64,000 bases of DNA from Agrypnia vestita (taxonomy: Eukaryota > Arthropoda > Insecta > Trichoptera > Phryganeidae), in the NCBI GenBank assembly GCA_016648135.1, contig JADDOH010004201.1, positions 186,001 to 250,000 of the forward strand. The letters are read 5' to 3'. Numbering within the stretch: the first letter of the stretch is position 1; each line of letters begins with the position of its first letter. Below, one piece after another: positions 1-10,423 of the stretch. Position numbers and translations under genes: made by a program. The notes below the pieces were generated by a model. That model was not told the origin of the DNA, searched no databases, and saw only the letters and a list, made by a program, of their open reading frames with translations.

Positions 1-104
1 AGAAGTACCTCTTTTCATTTCCAATTTATCGAACCAACAATAGGAAATCCTCTCCCATTCCACGCATATGCTCAGATTATAATTACCTCTTAAATTCAAT
101 AGAT

Positions 105-214
105 CTAAATGTGGAGACCTGTAATTGTAATTGGCCATTTATATTAAATCAATGTTTTTTATGCTTCTTTTTTTGTGCTGTTGGTCTTCCATGAACATTA
201 AGTAAATAAATAAA
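105..214 (+). mobile_element. Short retroelement tail inserted in the LINE copy
   Basis: Compared with the inverted LINE copy at 10453-10640, this copy has about 110 extra bases between 'aatagat' and 'atttttaac'. The insert ends in (TAAA)n, as expected for the 3' tail of a 5'-truncated LINE or SINE. The precise borders are uncertain by a few bases because the tail merges with A/T-rich target sequence. Confidence 0.6.
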
Positions 215-294
215 TATTTTTAACACTCAATATGAAGCGTATCGTCATACGGTGAGGCAGATACTACAAACTCGTCCCCCTCCCTGATCATGTA

Positions 295-323
295 TTAGGT
301 CCTTACATATGAAATTGGCGTTT
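295..323 (+). repeat. Mariner copy 1 left TIR
   Basis: Matches the inverted right end at 1546-1574 base for base over about 29 positions. This is the transposase binding and cleavage end. Confidence 0.93.
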
Positions 324-482
324 TGCCGTACTGGCAAATTTGATCTCAAATATCTTCTCTTTGGTTAGGAATTCCAAATCCAAATTTATACAGCTATTTA
401 CTCATGTATTTGTGTTTTGAAAATTATAATTCATTTGTTTTTTCCTCAATTGTTTTTTTCTTTGCGTCACTCAGTTTACAAA

Positions 483-1513
483 ATGAAAAACTTGAAATAT
501 CGCGTTATTTACGAGTACGAGTTCCACCGTGGCACCAGTGCTGCAGAAACGGCTCGAAGGATTAATGATGTGTATGGCGACGGTGCCGCAAAAGAAAACA
601 CAGTGCGTTTTTGGTTCCAACGTTTTCGTTCTGGAAATTTCGACCTGCAGAACAAGCCCCGTGGACGGCCGGAGACCAAAGTTGATAATGAAGAATTGAA
701 GGCTATTGTGGAAGCGGATCCATCGCAAACCACTCCGAGTTAGCTGCAGGCTGCGGTGTTAGTGATAAAACTGTTTTAATCCACTTGAAGCAAATTGGTA
801 AGGTGAAAAAGCTTGAAAGGTGGGTACCTCACGAATTGAGTGAAGCAAATCAACAAACGCGCGTTGACTGCTGCGTTGCATTACTCAACCGGCACAATAA
901 TGAAGGGATTTTAAATCGAATCATTACCTGTGATGAAAAGTGGATCCTGTACGATAATCGGAAGCGCTCATCGCAATGGCTGAACCCTGCCGAACCAGCC
1001 AAACCATGCCCCAAGCGAAAATTGACTCCAAAAAAGTTACTTGTGAGCGTTTGGTGGACTAGTGCTGGTGTCGTTCACTACAGCTTTCTTAAATCTGGCC
1101 AGACGATTACGGCAGATGTCTATTGTCAGCAACTGCAAACCATGATGGAAAAGCTAGCTGCTAAACAACCGAGGCTGGTTAATCGCTCTAGGCCACTGCT
1201 GCTTCATGATAACGCTAGACCACACACTGCACAACAGACGGCTACCAAATTAGAGGAGCTTCAATTGGAATGTCTACATCCACCGTACTCTCCGGACCTT
1301 GCCCCAACAGATTACCATTTTTTTCGAAATTTGGATAACTTCTTGCAAAGGAAAAAATTCAACTCCGATGGGGCAGTCCAAACCGCCTTCAAAGATTTTA
1401 TTGATTCCCGTCCGAATGGTTTTTTTAGTAAAGGGATCGATGAACTACCTATGAGATGGCAAAAGTGCATAGATACCAATGGTACATACTTTGATTACAT
1501 AAATATATTATAA
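483..1513 (+). pseudogene. Mariner transposase, frameshifted copy
   Basis: This is a cut-and-paste transposase of the Tc1/mariner superfamily. Translation probably starts at ATG 483 (MKNLKYRVIY...), giving an N-terminal helix-turn-helix DNA-binding region. One missing base near 733-735 relative to copy 2 shifts the frame and gives a stop just after 'DPSQTTPS'. The rest (785-1513) continues in another frame and keeps the canonical linker WVPHEL, CDEKWI (first Asp) and LLHDNARPHTA (second Asp). The third acidic block reads LHPPYSPDLAPTDYHFF, one residue shorter than copy 2 because three bases are missing near 1275, so spacing is DD33D instead of DD34D. It ends ...TYFDYINIL. The copy is dead as it stands. 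Confidence 0.93.
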
Positions 1514-1545
1514 AAAAAAAATCGACTTTATGTTCCTCCCATACT

Positions 1546-1574
1546 AAACGCCAATTTCATATGTAAGGACCTAA
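1546..1574 (-). repeat. Mariner copy 1 right TIR
   Basis: Inverted partner of 295-323, followed by TA at 1575-1576. Confidence 0.93.
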
Positions 1575-1795
1575 TATATTATATACATCACGAGCCCCTT
1601 TACGTCTATGTTAAAGTTAAATTTGAAACAATCGGTTAAATGATGTTATATCTGTCATTGTCAAATTGACTTATCTATGTTTTTGTCCTGTTTGTGTTAT
1701 CCTTTAATTGTGGGAGACATTTAACTATTTTTTTTATGTATTTCATCTTATCAAGCGATTGTGTCTCCTTGTTGGATGACCGAATTAAATTTAAA

Positions 1796-3077
1796 TATAT
1801 GAAAGAGTCCAAGGGTGAGCTCATCCCTTCCCCGTACTGATGAAGCTGATTGGATAGATGTTGTGAAATGGGATGATGAATATACCCGTCATCAGTGCTT
1901 ACGGTTGTCAGAGAACGAACACAGATTATGTATCATTTTTAAGTGTGCCATACATACATCTCTGTTGTTTAGAAGTGTTTCTGAACAGATTACAGAAGTA
2001 CTGAGCGCCGCCCAGAAAGCCCCAGAGCCAAACATACTTTCAATCTCCACACCGATAAAGCCATAAACATATATACCGAGGCCATTTAGCCTTTGGGCTT
2101 TTGGAGGTGAAGCGAATGTCAAATAAAGTAGACATTATTTGTCGAATATTAATGTCGGATAGATTTTTTCACGAATGTATTAACACACAGAAGTCCTGCT
2201 CGACTTAATGTGATCTGAATCGTTGTGAAAATCTAATAAATCGTTATTTGTAAAGGTGTGGACAGACCATGTCAATGATTGGAATACATTTTAATAAACA
2301 AGACGCCAGAAGCTCTTTGGATATAAAAACTTGATAAGTACTAGCAAAACAAACTTTTATATACGTAAAAAAATTAATACGCGTAATAAAAAGGTAAAAA
2401 AGAAATTAATTGTCAAACCCTACAACTAGAACATAGCTCTGTATAAAAGTGAAACCTGGACAACTAACCAGAGAAAGAGAAATAAGTTGGAAGCATTTTA
2501 GATAGTGTACTGAACAAAAATGTATAAGACAGTGAACACTGCACCAAGAATACGGTTCTTTATTATGAAATAAGAATATGAAAAAACATTTTGTATCAAG
2601 CCGGATAAAAATAATTATTTAGCGATCGTTTGTGCCAGTGAACGAAAGAAATTTTTCAATGAGAGTTGAATTTGTCTTATTCTTGTACCAGAATCATCTG
2701 TGAATAGAAATCCTGTGTTAATTAACGATAGAACAATTAGATAAAAAAATATTACATCATATTACACCTTGGATAGTGAAATCACACGAGTGGCCCACTA
2801 CAGGACAATATACTATAAAAAAACAAAGTAATTAGTTAGATAATAATGTATCAAACGATTGATTGTTTTTTTTTTTCATAATGCGGGTTGTGTAAAATGT
2901 AAAAAACGCCTGAGGACATTAACTAATGAAAATTCTTAAAATAATTTTTGCCGTACCGTTAAAAATGAAGCAATAATATGTACAGATAATTAATACAATA
3001 ATACCGAGAGTCGAAATCGGAGATTCGCAATACTCCACGTTGCATAAACTTTTGAACTCTCCAAATGGAACTTGCCT
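1796..3077. other. Unannotated AT-rich stretch
   Basis: No gene or recognised repeat was found. The short ORFs near 1815-2122 overlap on opposite strands and have no recognisable domain. They look like chance frames. Confidence 0.5.
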
Positions 3078-3437
3078 GGCTATTGCTATAGGCTATTACT
3101 ATAGGCTATTGCTATAGGCTATTGCTATAGGCTATTGCTATAGGCTATTGCTATAGGCTATAATTATAGGCTATTGCTATAGGCTATTGCTATAGGCTAT
3201 TGCTATAGGCTATTGCTATAGGCTATTGCTATAGGCTATTGCTATAGGCTATTGCTATAGGCTATTGCTATAGGCTATTGCTATAGGCTATTGCTATAGG
3301 TTATTGCTATAGGCTATTGCTATAGGCTATTGCTATAGGCTATTACTATAGGCTATTGCTATAGGCTATTGCTAAAGGCTATTGCTATAGGCTATCGCTA
3401 TAGGCTATTACTGTAGACTATTTCTATAGACTATTAC
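3078..3437. repeat. 13-bp tandem array (ggctattgctata)n
   Basis: About 27 head-to-tail copies of the 13-mer GGCTATTGCTATA, highly uniform in the centre and decaying at both ends (variants such as 'attact', 'aattat', 'gctaaa', 'gtagac'). The high internal identity indicates recent expansion by slippage or unequal exchange. No ORF crosses it. Confidence 0.97.
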
Positions 3438-4080
3438 TCGCACTGGAATAGTGGAACGATAATTTAATATGGATTTGGTTTTGCGTCTTTTGTGTGTGAT
3501 GAATTGTATTAATTTTTAGAACGTATAAAATTTTTATCTACATTATATAAAATGACTACATTAGAATATAAATATGACACTGCAGTTGTCCATACACCAA
3601 AGATTTTTTCGGTCCAAGTCAATTATGAATACAAACACTATTTTTAGTTTTTTTTTTTCATTAGATTTATTTTAGAGTATCATCACAACATCTTTCGGAA
3701 ACCTTAATTTCCTTCTTCAGGTGAAAATAATTGTCAAAATGGATTTCCACAAAGTAAACGCCACCACACCCAATTATCGGTCCAAATCGTTTATAAACTC
3801 TACCAGTACACTGATTGCAGGAACTGCTTATGTTAACGTACCGTAAGTACTCGAATAGCAACAAAAAATTAATACATATTTAGCAAGGTACCGAACGCGT
3901 GCAAAATATAATAATTTGTATCCGGGAAATACAGCTGTCTGTCTATCTATGTATGTGCACACATTCTGCAAATTGGTACAGCGCCAGGGACATTCAAGGT
4001 ATCTCTAACGAAAGTAAGATTGTTTTCGTGCTATGATAAAATTAAAAAAAACTTATTTTTTCTTTCCAAATTACTATGCG
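3438..4080. other. Unannotated AT-rich stretch
   Basis: No feature recognised; the minus-strand ORF at 3667-3864 has no known motif. Confidence 0.5.
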
Positions 4081-4172
4081 TTCTGACTAATTTATCATTC
4101 TGACAATCTACCTTTCTGATAAAATCTACCTTACTGACAGAATCTAACGTTCTGACAGAATTCATTTAGTGT
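4081..4172. repeat. Degenerate tandem repeat (about 18 bp, 5 units)
   Basis: Five imperfect units of the form 'ttctgacagaatctacc' follow each other directly, with substitutions and small length changes. This is an old minisatellite. Confidence 0.75.
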
Positions 4173-4548
4173 AGTTTTTATATTTTAATTAATATTAAAA
4201 ATATTATTATTACCTAATTATAATATTTTACATTATACAATTTTTTTTTTTTACTACATTCTATACTTAATTATGAATACATAATATTTACATTTGCATT
4301 CTATTTAAATTGAATTATTAAAACATATTTATATTTACTTCCATAATCTATATATACCTCGTACAAAAATACTCCTACAATAATATCGGATTGTAATATT
4401 AAATATACAACATTAATCACTTTTTTACTTTAAAAAAGTCTTTTTTGTATTTCTTGGGCCCTTACAATGTAACAATTTCTTTCAGACATTATTTAAGAGT
4501 TTAAATTTACAATGTACAATTTGTTACTTATTAAATAATTTACGCTAC

Positions 4549-4585
4549 CGGTTTTGACACGTCCGTGTCATTAACGAGCGTTATT
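4549..4585 (-). ncRNA. Decayed hammerhead-ribozyme-like motif of a PLE
   Basis: The minus strand reads TTAATGA, then a hairpin GACACG-GA-CGTGTC, then AAAAC-CGGTAG. That is the CTGATGA / stem II / GAAAC pattern of the better copies with both core boxes mutated. It lies just 3' of the PLE coding remnant. Confidence 0.45.
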
Positions 4586-4859
4586 TAAACTAATTTAAAA
4601 TGCGAAAGTAGGTGTCTTTAGGGGCGGGGGTGATTTTTGGAGTGGGAGGGGCGAAGGTGATTTGTGGAGTGGGAGGGGCGAGGGAGGGAACATGGTTAAT
4701 AATGGTGACTTACACGGGGCTATTATTTTGTAAACGATGTTAATATTAGAATTTAATTTTTTGTTTATTTCTAAAGTTTCTAGGGCGGACAATTTGAAAA
4801 ATTTGTTGATATTAGTGTATTTAAATTTAGATCTATCTTTATTAAAAGTGTAGCCAGTT

Positions 4860-5040
4860 TCCAACAAGTGGTTAGAAAATTACGAATAATTATTATTTTT
4901 TAAACACAATTCATGTTCTCTTATCCTAGTTTTAAAATTTCTAGTAGTCATTCCTACATATTGTGCATCACAATCATTACATTCTAATGTATAGATACCA
5001 CTCTTTTCCCATTTATTTGAGAGGTCTTTGTTGTTAAATA
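4860..5040 (-). pseudogene. GIY-YIG endonuclease domain of a PLE, broken
   Basis: The coding frame holds SGIYTLECNDCDAQYVGMT, which carries the GIY and YVG halves of the motif, then a basic TRNFKTRIREHE helix, and a stop codon after 'KNNNYS'. In PLEs this domain nicks the target DNA during retrotransposition. Only the C-terminal part of the protein is visible and no reverse transcriptase motif survives in readable form next to it. Confidence 0.85.
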
Positions 5041-5300
5041 ATTTTTTTAATTTTAGAAGTGGTGTAAAATGCTGGAGAAATTGAATTTGGTAAAATGTTA
5101 GATATTTTTAAAGATAACTCACCGGTATATTGAAGTTTTTTATAGATTAAGTTTTTATTACATTGGTTAAGTTACATTGCTTAGATAGTGGTAAAATTTG
5201 TAAATGAATTGGGTAGGTTGTATACTATTTGATCAAATTAAATTTCGGGGAAAATTTGATTTATTTTACAATCTAACCAAGATCAATTATTATAGTAATT

Positions 5301-5733
5301 TCTTTTATATAATGGCTAGAATAACAGGAACATCATTTGCCTCTTATGAGGGAATAATATACTTATAAAAATATCAATTTGTGCCGTTATGATTTACCCG
5401 GTTTTTAATGATATTCATATGTTTTATATAAGTCAACTGTTGAGAGTTATTAATATATTAAGATAATCCCTATTAAATAAGGTCTCGATTACATACAGCC
5501 ATGGTTTGAGTGCACCTAGCTCGTCTACAATAACCGCAATGAGGCGTGTTGAGAATAGAAATAAAAAATAATAGTCATCATTTTAAGTACACCTCAATTA
5601 TTTTTCTTTTATAGAGAAACATCGTGATTTAATTTTTGTTATTTACGAGTAAATTGATACAATTCCGTAATAGATAACAGTGCGACCTTAAAGCGAATGC
5701 CCGCCCGCTATTTACAGTGGACAAAAGTAATGG
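5301..5733. other. Unannotated AT-rich stretch
   Basis: Nothing recognised. The left part may be further decayed PLE coding sequence on the minus strand. Confidence 0.4.
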
Positions 5734-6021
5734 TTATAAAACACAATACTGTCGATAGTCGATGTGGAAACTAAACTGAAGATTGGTTATTTCACCAAAT
5801 ATAATGTAGGTCGGTGGTGCTGGTGGGTGGTGGTGGCGGTCTGGTGAGCTGGAACCTGCGCTAGCTGCGGTCCGCAATGAAGATCGCGGATAACAATGCA
5901 GCATTGTTGCAAATCTGCTTCGATTTCGAAAGCGGCTACATTTAAATTGGGTTATGAAGATGCTGTTTAGGTGAGATAGTTCTCTGTTCACGGCTGGACC
6001 TTGGACGAGTTTCGCCTCCAT
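5734..6021 (-). CDS. Unidentified GC-rich ORF or exon candidate, weak
   Basis: A 95-codon minus-strand ORF starts at a genuine ATG (MEAKLVQGPAVNRELSHLNS...), with a Ser/Pro/His-rich centre (SSSPDRHHHPPAPPTY). It is markedly more GC-rich than its surroundings, which is why it is listed. No domain is recognised, no strong donor was found at its end and nothing nearby supports a gene. It could equally be a non-coding GC-rich patch. Confidence 0.2.
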   Translation of the reverse strand: MEAKLVQGPAVNRELSHLNSIFITQFKCSRFRNRSRFATMLHCYPRSSLRTAASAGSSSPDRHHHPPAPPTYIIFGEITNLQFSFHIDYRQYCVL

Positions 6022-6346
6022 CGTAAACAGTACCAGGTCGACCCGAAGGAAGGAGAACTAAATCACGCTGCGTGCTCAGACAAAGGTGTTATTAGTGTGA
6101 TTTAGTGGCTCATCATCTTTTGTTATGAGGTTATATCGAGAATTAATAGACGTAACATTTAAAAATGTAAGCGAAAAAATGTTCAATTTTATAACGATTT
6201 TTATTTAAAAATTATAATATATTGTTTTATAAATCATTGGGTGGGTTGTTCAGCATTGGATAGCATAAAAGATGCGCAATTGATTTTATTTATATTTGCA
6301 TTTGAGGTTATTTATACCGGAGTGATATGCATGTGTTGACTGCGCC

Positions 6347-6532
6347 AGAAAGAGAGGGCGACCACGGAAGACGTGGCACGACCAGATTAACCAGATACTG
6401 GAAGATAGTCCTGTTAGAAGCCTCAACAACCGTCGAGCTTGCATGCGAAGATGTATGAATAAGCGAAAGTTGTATGTCAGGACAGAAGAGTATGGCGCTC
6501 TATCCTCTCTGCCTACCTCCGCGGGGAAGTGA
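6347..6532 (+). pseudogene. LINE C-terminal remnant (family D)
   Basis: The frame reads RKRGRPRKTWHDQINQIL, then NNRRACMRRCM, then ...SSLPTSAGK and a stop. The GRPR.TW.DQI...NRRACM signature followed by '...LPT..GK' closes the C-terminus of an endonuclease/reverse-transcriptase LINE seen widely in moths and butterflies. Only about 62 codons remain. A longer copy of the same family is at 62205-62820. Confidence 0.75.
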
Positions 6533-7219
6533 TATAGCGAGCCGACTTTGCCTTTAGAGGTTAATATGAGTTGACCTAAGCAATTTTCAGTATAAAAGGA
6601 GGGCTCTAATATTATTTGGTAAACTGATGTTTAGCAAAAAATATTAGATCCCTTCTTATAACCAAAAAATTCACCTCATCTAAAATTTCATTTCGGATAT
6701 CTCACCCCATGAAATCTGTAAGTTAAGCCTATTTTATTCCTCAAGTGTTAAGCTTAATATGAACATTCTACACTGTAAGACATATCATAACAGAATATTG
6801 TTGCACACCACTAGAAAGGAAAGTAAGAATAATGTACGGGTGTGGGATATCCTCATATGAAATATATATGTCCTGGTGACGTGTTATAAACATTAAAAAT
6901 GTTTAAAAATTTGTCTTTAAAAAAAAGCTTGTGTTATTCTAAAAATTACCCCAAACCAAACGGTTCGACCTTAAACTTTTGACCTTTTGACGCTAAAGAG
7001 ATTTCCCATTTGTCTGTCTTCAAAGCCCGGACAAAAGGTAATTCTTTAGATTTAATTGACTCCCAGCAACTTTGGAGAGACAATGAATTATTGTGCAAAA
7101 GTGAAATGAGATTTGTAATCCTGACGAAGGCGCGGAGCGGCGCGATGCCTGTTGATGCGGATAGTCACCATTCCAAGATTCACTAATATGGCTCATGTCC
7201 TTGGATGTCCTGGATACTA
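6533..7219. other. Unannotated stretch
   Basis: No gene or repeat recognised. Confidence 0.4.
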
Positions 7220-7312
7220 TAGTGATTAAAACACTTGTCTATTGATCATGATCGGGGGTTCAAGCCTCGTTCCAGGAGACCACTAAGTTAGTCCTATTTT
7301 CAAAGCACAAGC
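7220..7312 (+). mobile_element. SINE family A, diverged copy
   Basis: Contains a box-B-like 'gggttcaagcctc' and the diagnostic body 'agttagtcctattttca-aagcacaag' shared with the copies at 25023 and 36243. The box A side is poorly preserved. Confidence 0.6.
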
Positions 7313-8744
7313 TGGTGTGAAGAGTCCCGCTATATAAAAGATAATATATAGTAGGACTCTTATATATATATTTAAATAGCACTGTTTAAGAACCAACAAA
7401 ATTAGATGGACGATTAGTTTTATTCTGTCCCAAAGCGAAAGTGGTCGTTGGCCACAAAATGAATAGAGGCATTTTGGTATAAAACAAATAAGGTAAATCA
7501 TTAAAAATTAAACACACATATTATAGAAGGAATAAATAACACATAAGGCCGAAAATTTAACTTGGAAATAATTGCTTTACCACACACAAGAATCATAATT
7601 CTTTTTGGTGAGGTACATACACACAAAAAAAATTAATTTGTAAACATTGTCTGTGTATGATTGTAAAAAAATATATATATAATTAATTGAATAAATAAAA
7701 AAATAAAAAGTTGGTAACTCATCTCTCAGCAAGATAAATATATTTTGTTTGACAGATAATTTTTTGTGTATTCTTCTTAGTGATTATCTTAATTTGATTA
7801 AATTATGTTATCAGTATATTGCTATAATTTTATTAATTACTATGTTAGTTTTTATGTTTTTTGTGATTTTTATTTAGCTCATATAGCTTACCTTTTATAG
7901 GCAACTAAAATATAGAATATCAAAAGATTGGAAAAAGACGCACATTCCTACCAGTACGTAGTTTTTTATGTTCTGAGGTTATTCTTCTTCTAAAAATTAT
8001 ATTGTATTTTATCATGAATGGGCATAGGGTTCCATTAGATATATCTTCGTTTCATATCAATAGATTGACAATCTACCTACAATCTACAAGAGGTGCATTT
8101 TAATTACGTTCACCCAACTTTCATCATTTTTGCTATTTCCAATACCTTTAAAATGGCTGCATAATATTTTATCATAATATTCTAAATTACGTAATCCATC
8201 CAAACTTAAGAATACCTACGTGTTTTCGAATTTCAGTTTTGCGAAATTTTGTAAAGAACTTTATTACGACATATTTAAACTGTAGTGCAGCCTCGGTGTT
8301 ACAAATAGCTCGCAGTTATAAATTCATTCTGGCTCCATAAATACTAAACAAATTCATCGCAGCAAGAATGAGTAACATTTTAAAAAATTAATGCAATGGC
8401 AGTATTCACAATACACGATTTATTCTGAATCGTATTTTATTGCTCTGAGTTTTCATAAATCTTCAAGGACTTTTAGATTTATATGCTAAAATGGTTAGGG
8501 TATGTGGAATTGTAATCTAAATTCAGTTGATGCATATTACGTATTCCTATATACGGCGTTAAGCGTTAATAAAATAGAACTTAACAACTGGTACATTTAA
8601 AAGTATGGAGTATTTAAAAGTAACGCAGTAAACAACGGAATGAAAAATATTGGGTATACCTCTTAGGGACCATAATGTTATAGAAATATATAGGGGAACA
8701 AACAATAGTACCTAATGGATGTGGGTAGAGAAAGTAGCTCAGAT
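7313..8744. other. Unannotated AT-rich stretch
   Basis: Nothing recognised apart from short A/T runs. Confidence 0.4.
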
Positions 8745-8960
8745 AAAGTGAAACGAGTCACGGGGAGACAGAGGATGTCCGCTAGATGAAGTGACAGAAA
8801 GTGGCAACCGAGAATGGGTCGCAGATATATGGATCGCCGTAAGATGACACAGTGGGGACTACGGACCTGACTGGCGCAAAATAGGGATGCGTGCAGAACG
8901 AAGAGACAGACCTATATCCAACACTGATTGGGCCAATACAAAAGACTGATTATGGTAATT
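8745..8960 (+). pseudogene. Probable LINE C-terminal remnant, much decayed
   Basis: The frame reads RGDRGCPLDEVTESGNREW...DWRKIGMRAERRDRPISNTDWA. It resembles in layout the 'GRP..RW.D.(8)..W' ends of LINE proteins. The match is loose. Confidence 0.3.
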
Positions 8961-9166
8961 TATTTTATTTTATTTTATTAGGTCATCCAACAGGGAGACA
9001 CAATCACTTGGTAAGATAAAATACAAAAAAAATAGTTAAATGTCTCCCACAACAAATAAGTCAATTTGACAAAGACAGATGAAACAACTTTACAGTTTCA
9101 TTTAACCGATTGTTCCAAATTTAACTTTGACTTAAACACAAAAGAGCTCGTGATATATATAATATA

Positions 9167-9195
9167 TTAGGTCCTTACATATGAAATTGGCGTTT
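9167..9195 (+). repeat. Mariner copy 2 TIR (transposase 3' side)
   Basis: Begins TTAGGTCCTTACATATG; inverted match at 10424-10452. Confidence 0.93.
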
Positions 9196-9244
9196 AGTAT
9201 GGGAGGAACATAAAGCCGATTTTTTTTTATTATAATATATTTAT

Positions 9245-10264
9245 TTAATCAAAGTATGTACCATTGCTATCTATGCACTTTTGCCATCTCATAGGTAGTT
9301 CATCGATCCCTTTACTAAAAAAACCATTCGGACGGGAATCAATAAAGTCTTTGAAGGCGGTTTGGACTGCCCCATCGGAGTTGAATTTTTTCCTTTGCAA
9401 GAAGTTATCCAAATTTCGAAAAAAATGGTAATCTGTTGGGGCAAGGTCCGGAGAGTACGGTGGATGTCTTAGACATTCCAATTGAAGCTCCTCTAATTTG
9501 GTAGCCGTCTGTTGTGCAGTGTGTGGTCTAGCGTTATCATGAAGCAGCAGTGGCCTAGAGCGATTAACCAGCCTCGGTTGTTTAGCAGCTAGCTTTTCCA
9601 TCATGGTTTGCAGATGCTGACAATAGACATCTGCCGTAATCGCCTGGCCAGATTTAAGAAAGCTGTAGTGAACGACACCAGCCCTAGTCCACCAAACGCT
9701 CACAAGTAACTTTTTTGGAGTCAATTTTCGCTTGGGGCATGGTTTGGCTGGTTCGGCAGGGTTCAGCCATTGCGATGAGCGCTTCCTATTATCGTACAGG
9801 ATCCACTTTTCATCACAGGCAATGATTCGATCTAAAATCCCTTCACTATTGTGCCGGTTGAGTAATGCAACGCAGCAGTCAACGCGCGTTTGTTGATTTG
9901 CTTCACTCAATTCTCGAGGTACCCACCTTTCAAGCTTTTTCACCTTACCAATTTGCTTCAAGTGGATTAAAACAGTTTTATCACTAACACCGCAGCCTGC
10001 AGCTAACTCGGATGTGGTTTGCGATGGATCCGCTTCCACAATAGCCTTCAATTCTTCATTATCAACTTTGGTCTCCGGCCGTCCACGGGGCTTGTTCTGC
10101 AGGTCGAAATTTCCAGAACGAAAACGTTGGAACCAAAAACGCACTGTGTTTTCTTTTGCGGCACCGTCGCCATACACATCATTAATCCTTCGAGCCGTTT
10201 CTGCAGCACTGGTGCCACGGTGGAACTCGTACTCGTAAATAACGCGATATTTCAAGTTTTTCAT
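9245..10264 (-). CDS. Mariner transposase (DD34D), near full length
   Basis: Cut-and-paste transposase of 339 codons from the ATG at 10264; the open frame runs 22 codons further upstream but without an ATG. Residues 1-110 form the helix-turn-helix DNA-binding part, including a KPRGRP basic linker at about 58-63. WVPREL lies at 114-119. The catalytic Asps are D151 (CDEKWI), D243 (HDNARPH) and D278 (APTDYH). D243 and D278 are 34 residues apart, the mariner DD34D spacing. Two oddities: the conserved WVPHEL has His changed to Arg, and a C-to-A change makes a stop after TYFD, removing the last few residues present in copy 1. Catalytic residues look intact; whether the enzyme is active cannot be told. 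The only host context is the LINE it sits in. Confidence 0.93.
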   Translation of the reverse strand: MKNLKYRVIYEYEFHRGTSAAETARRINDVYGDGAAKENTVRFWFQRFRSGNFDLQNKPRGRPETKVDNEELKAIVEADPSQTTSELAAGCGVSDKTVLIHLKQIGKVKKLERWVPRELSEANQQTRVDCCVALLNRHNSEGILDRIIACDEKWILYDNRKRSSQWLNPAEPAKPCPKRKLTPKKLLVSVWWTRAGVVHYSFLKSGQAITADVYCQHLQTMMEKLAAKQPRLVNRSRPLLLHDNARPHTAQQTATKLEELQLECLRHPPYSPDLAPTDYHFFRNLDNFLQRKKFNSDGAVQTAFKDFIDSRPNGFFSKGIDELPMRWQKCIDSNGTYFD

Positions 10265-10423
10265 TTTGTAAACTGAGTGACGCAAAGAAAAAAACAATTG
10301 AGGAAAAAACAAATGAATTATAATTTTCAAAACACAAATACATGAGTAAATAGCTGTATAAATTTGGATTTGGAATTCCTAACCAAAGAGAAGATATTTG
10401 AGATCAAATTTGCCAGTACGGCA

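Larger units (their letters stand above)
295..1574 (+). mobile_element. Mariner transposon copy 1 (cecropia-type), defective
   Basis: A 1,280-bp element with about 29-bp terminal inverted repeats that begin TTAGGTCCTTACATATG (295-323, and inverted at 1546-1574). It is flanked by TA dinucleotides (293-294 and 1575-1576), the usual mariner target duplication. It carries one transposase gene (see 483-1513) that is frameshifted. It is inserted in the 3' end of a LINE in the same orientation. The TIR opening 'TTAGGT' and the transposase resemble the cecropia subfamily known from moths; the subfamily call is from memory of the family, not a search. Confidence 0.95.
1..1795 (+). mobile_element. LINE 3' end (jockey/CR1-like), split by a mariner
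   Basis: Bases 2-104 encode the C-terminal end of a LINE ORF2-type protein (reads ...KYLFSFPIYRTNNRKSSPIP...), a pattern of basic residues, 'RTN' and 'SPI' also seen in the other LINE ends in this window. The frame is broken by a small insertion (105-214) and by a mariner (295-1574). The LINE 3'UTR resumes at 1577 and homology to the inverted copy at 8962-10640 stops near 1795, where that copy has an (ATAAA)n tail. The 5' part lies outside the window. Clade assignment is approximate; that it is the same LINE as the copy near 10.5 kb is certain from long near-identity. Confidence 0.75.
4543..5300 (-). mobile_element. Penelope-like element (PLE) remnant
   Basis: On the minus strand a long frame from about 5110 down to 4600 reads ...KLKKLFNNKDLSNKWEKSG, then IYTLECNDCDAQYVGMT, then TRNFKTRIREHE, one stop, then SNHLLETGYTF. 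The GIY...YVG motif and the following NFKTRIREHE block are those of the GIY-YIG endonuclease that ends PLE proteins. One in-frame stop and further damage upstream show it is dead. A pyrimidine-rich stretch follows on the sense strand (4615-4690, G-rich as printed), then a hammerhead-like 3' motif near 4549-4585. The same order (coding end, C-rich tract, hammerhead-like motif) recurs at 28562-29195. The upstream limit near 5300 is a guess. Confidence 0.8.

Noticed and set aside
417..482. Upstream extension of the mariner transposase frame
   Set aside because: It begins at TTG, not ATG, and is AT-rich; the in-frame ATG at 483 fits the usual length of the family.
509..733. Minus-strand ORFs inside mariner copy 1 (and 10014-10276 in copy 2)
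   Set aside because: Antisense shadows of the transposase.
4595..4690. Pro/Ser-rich peptide at the end of a minus-strand ORF
   Set aside because: It is the translation of the C-rich tract after the PLE coding end, not part of a protein domain.
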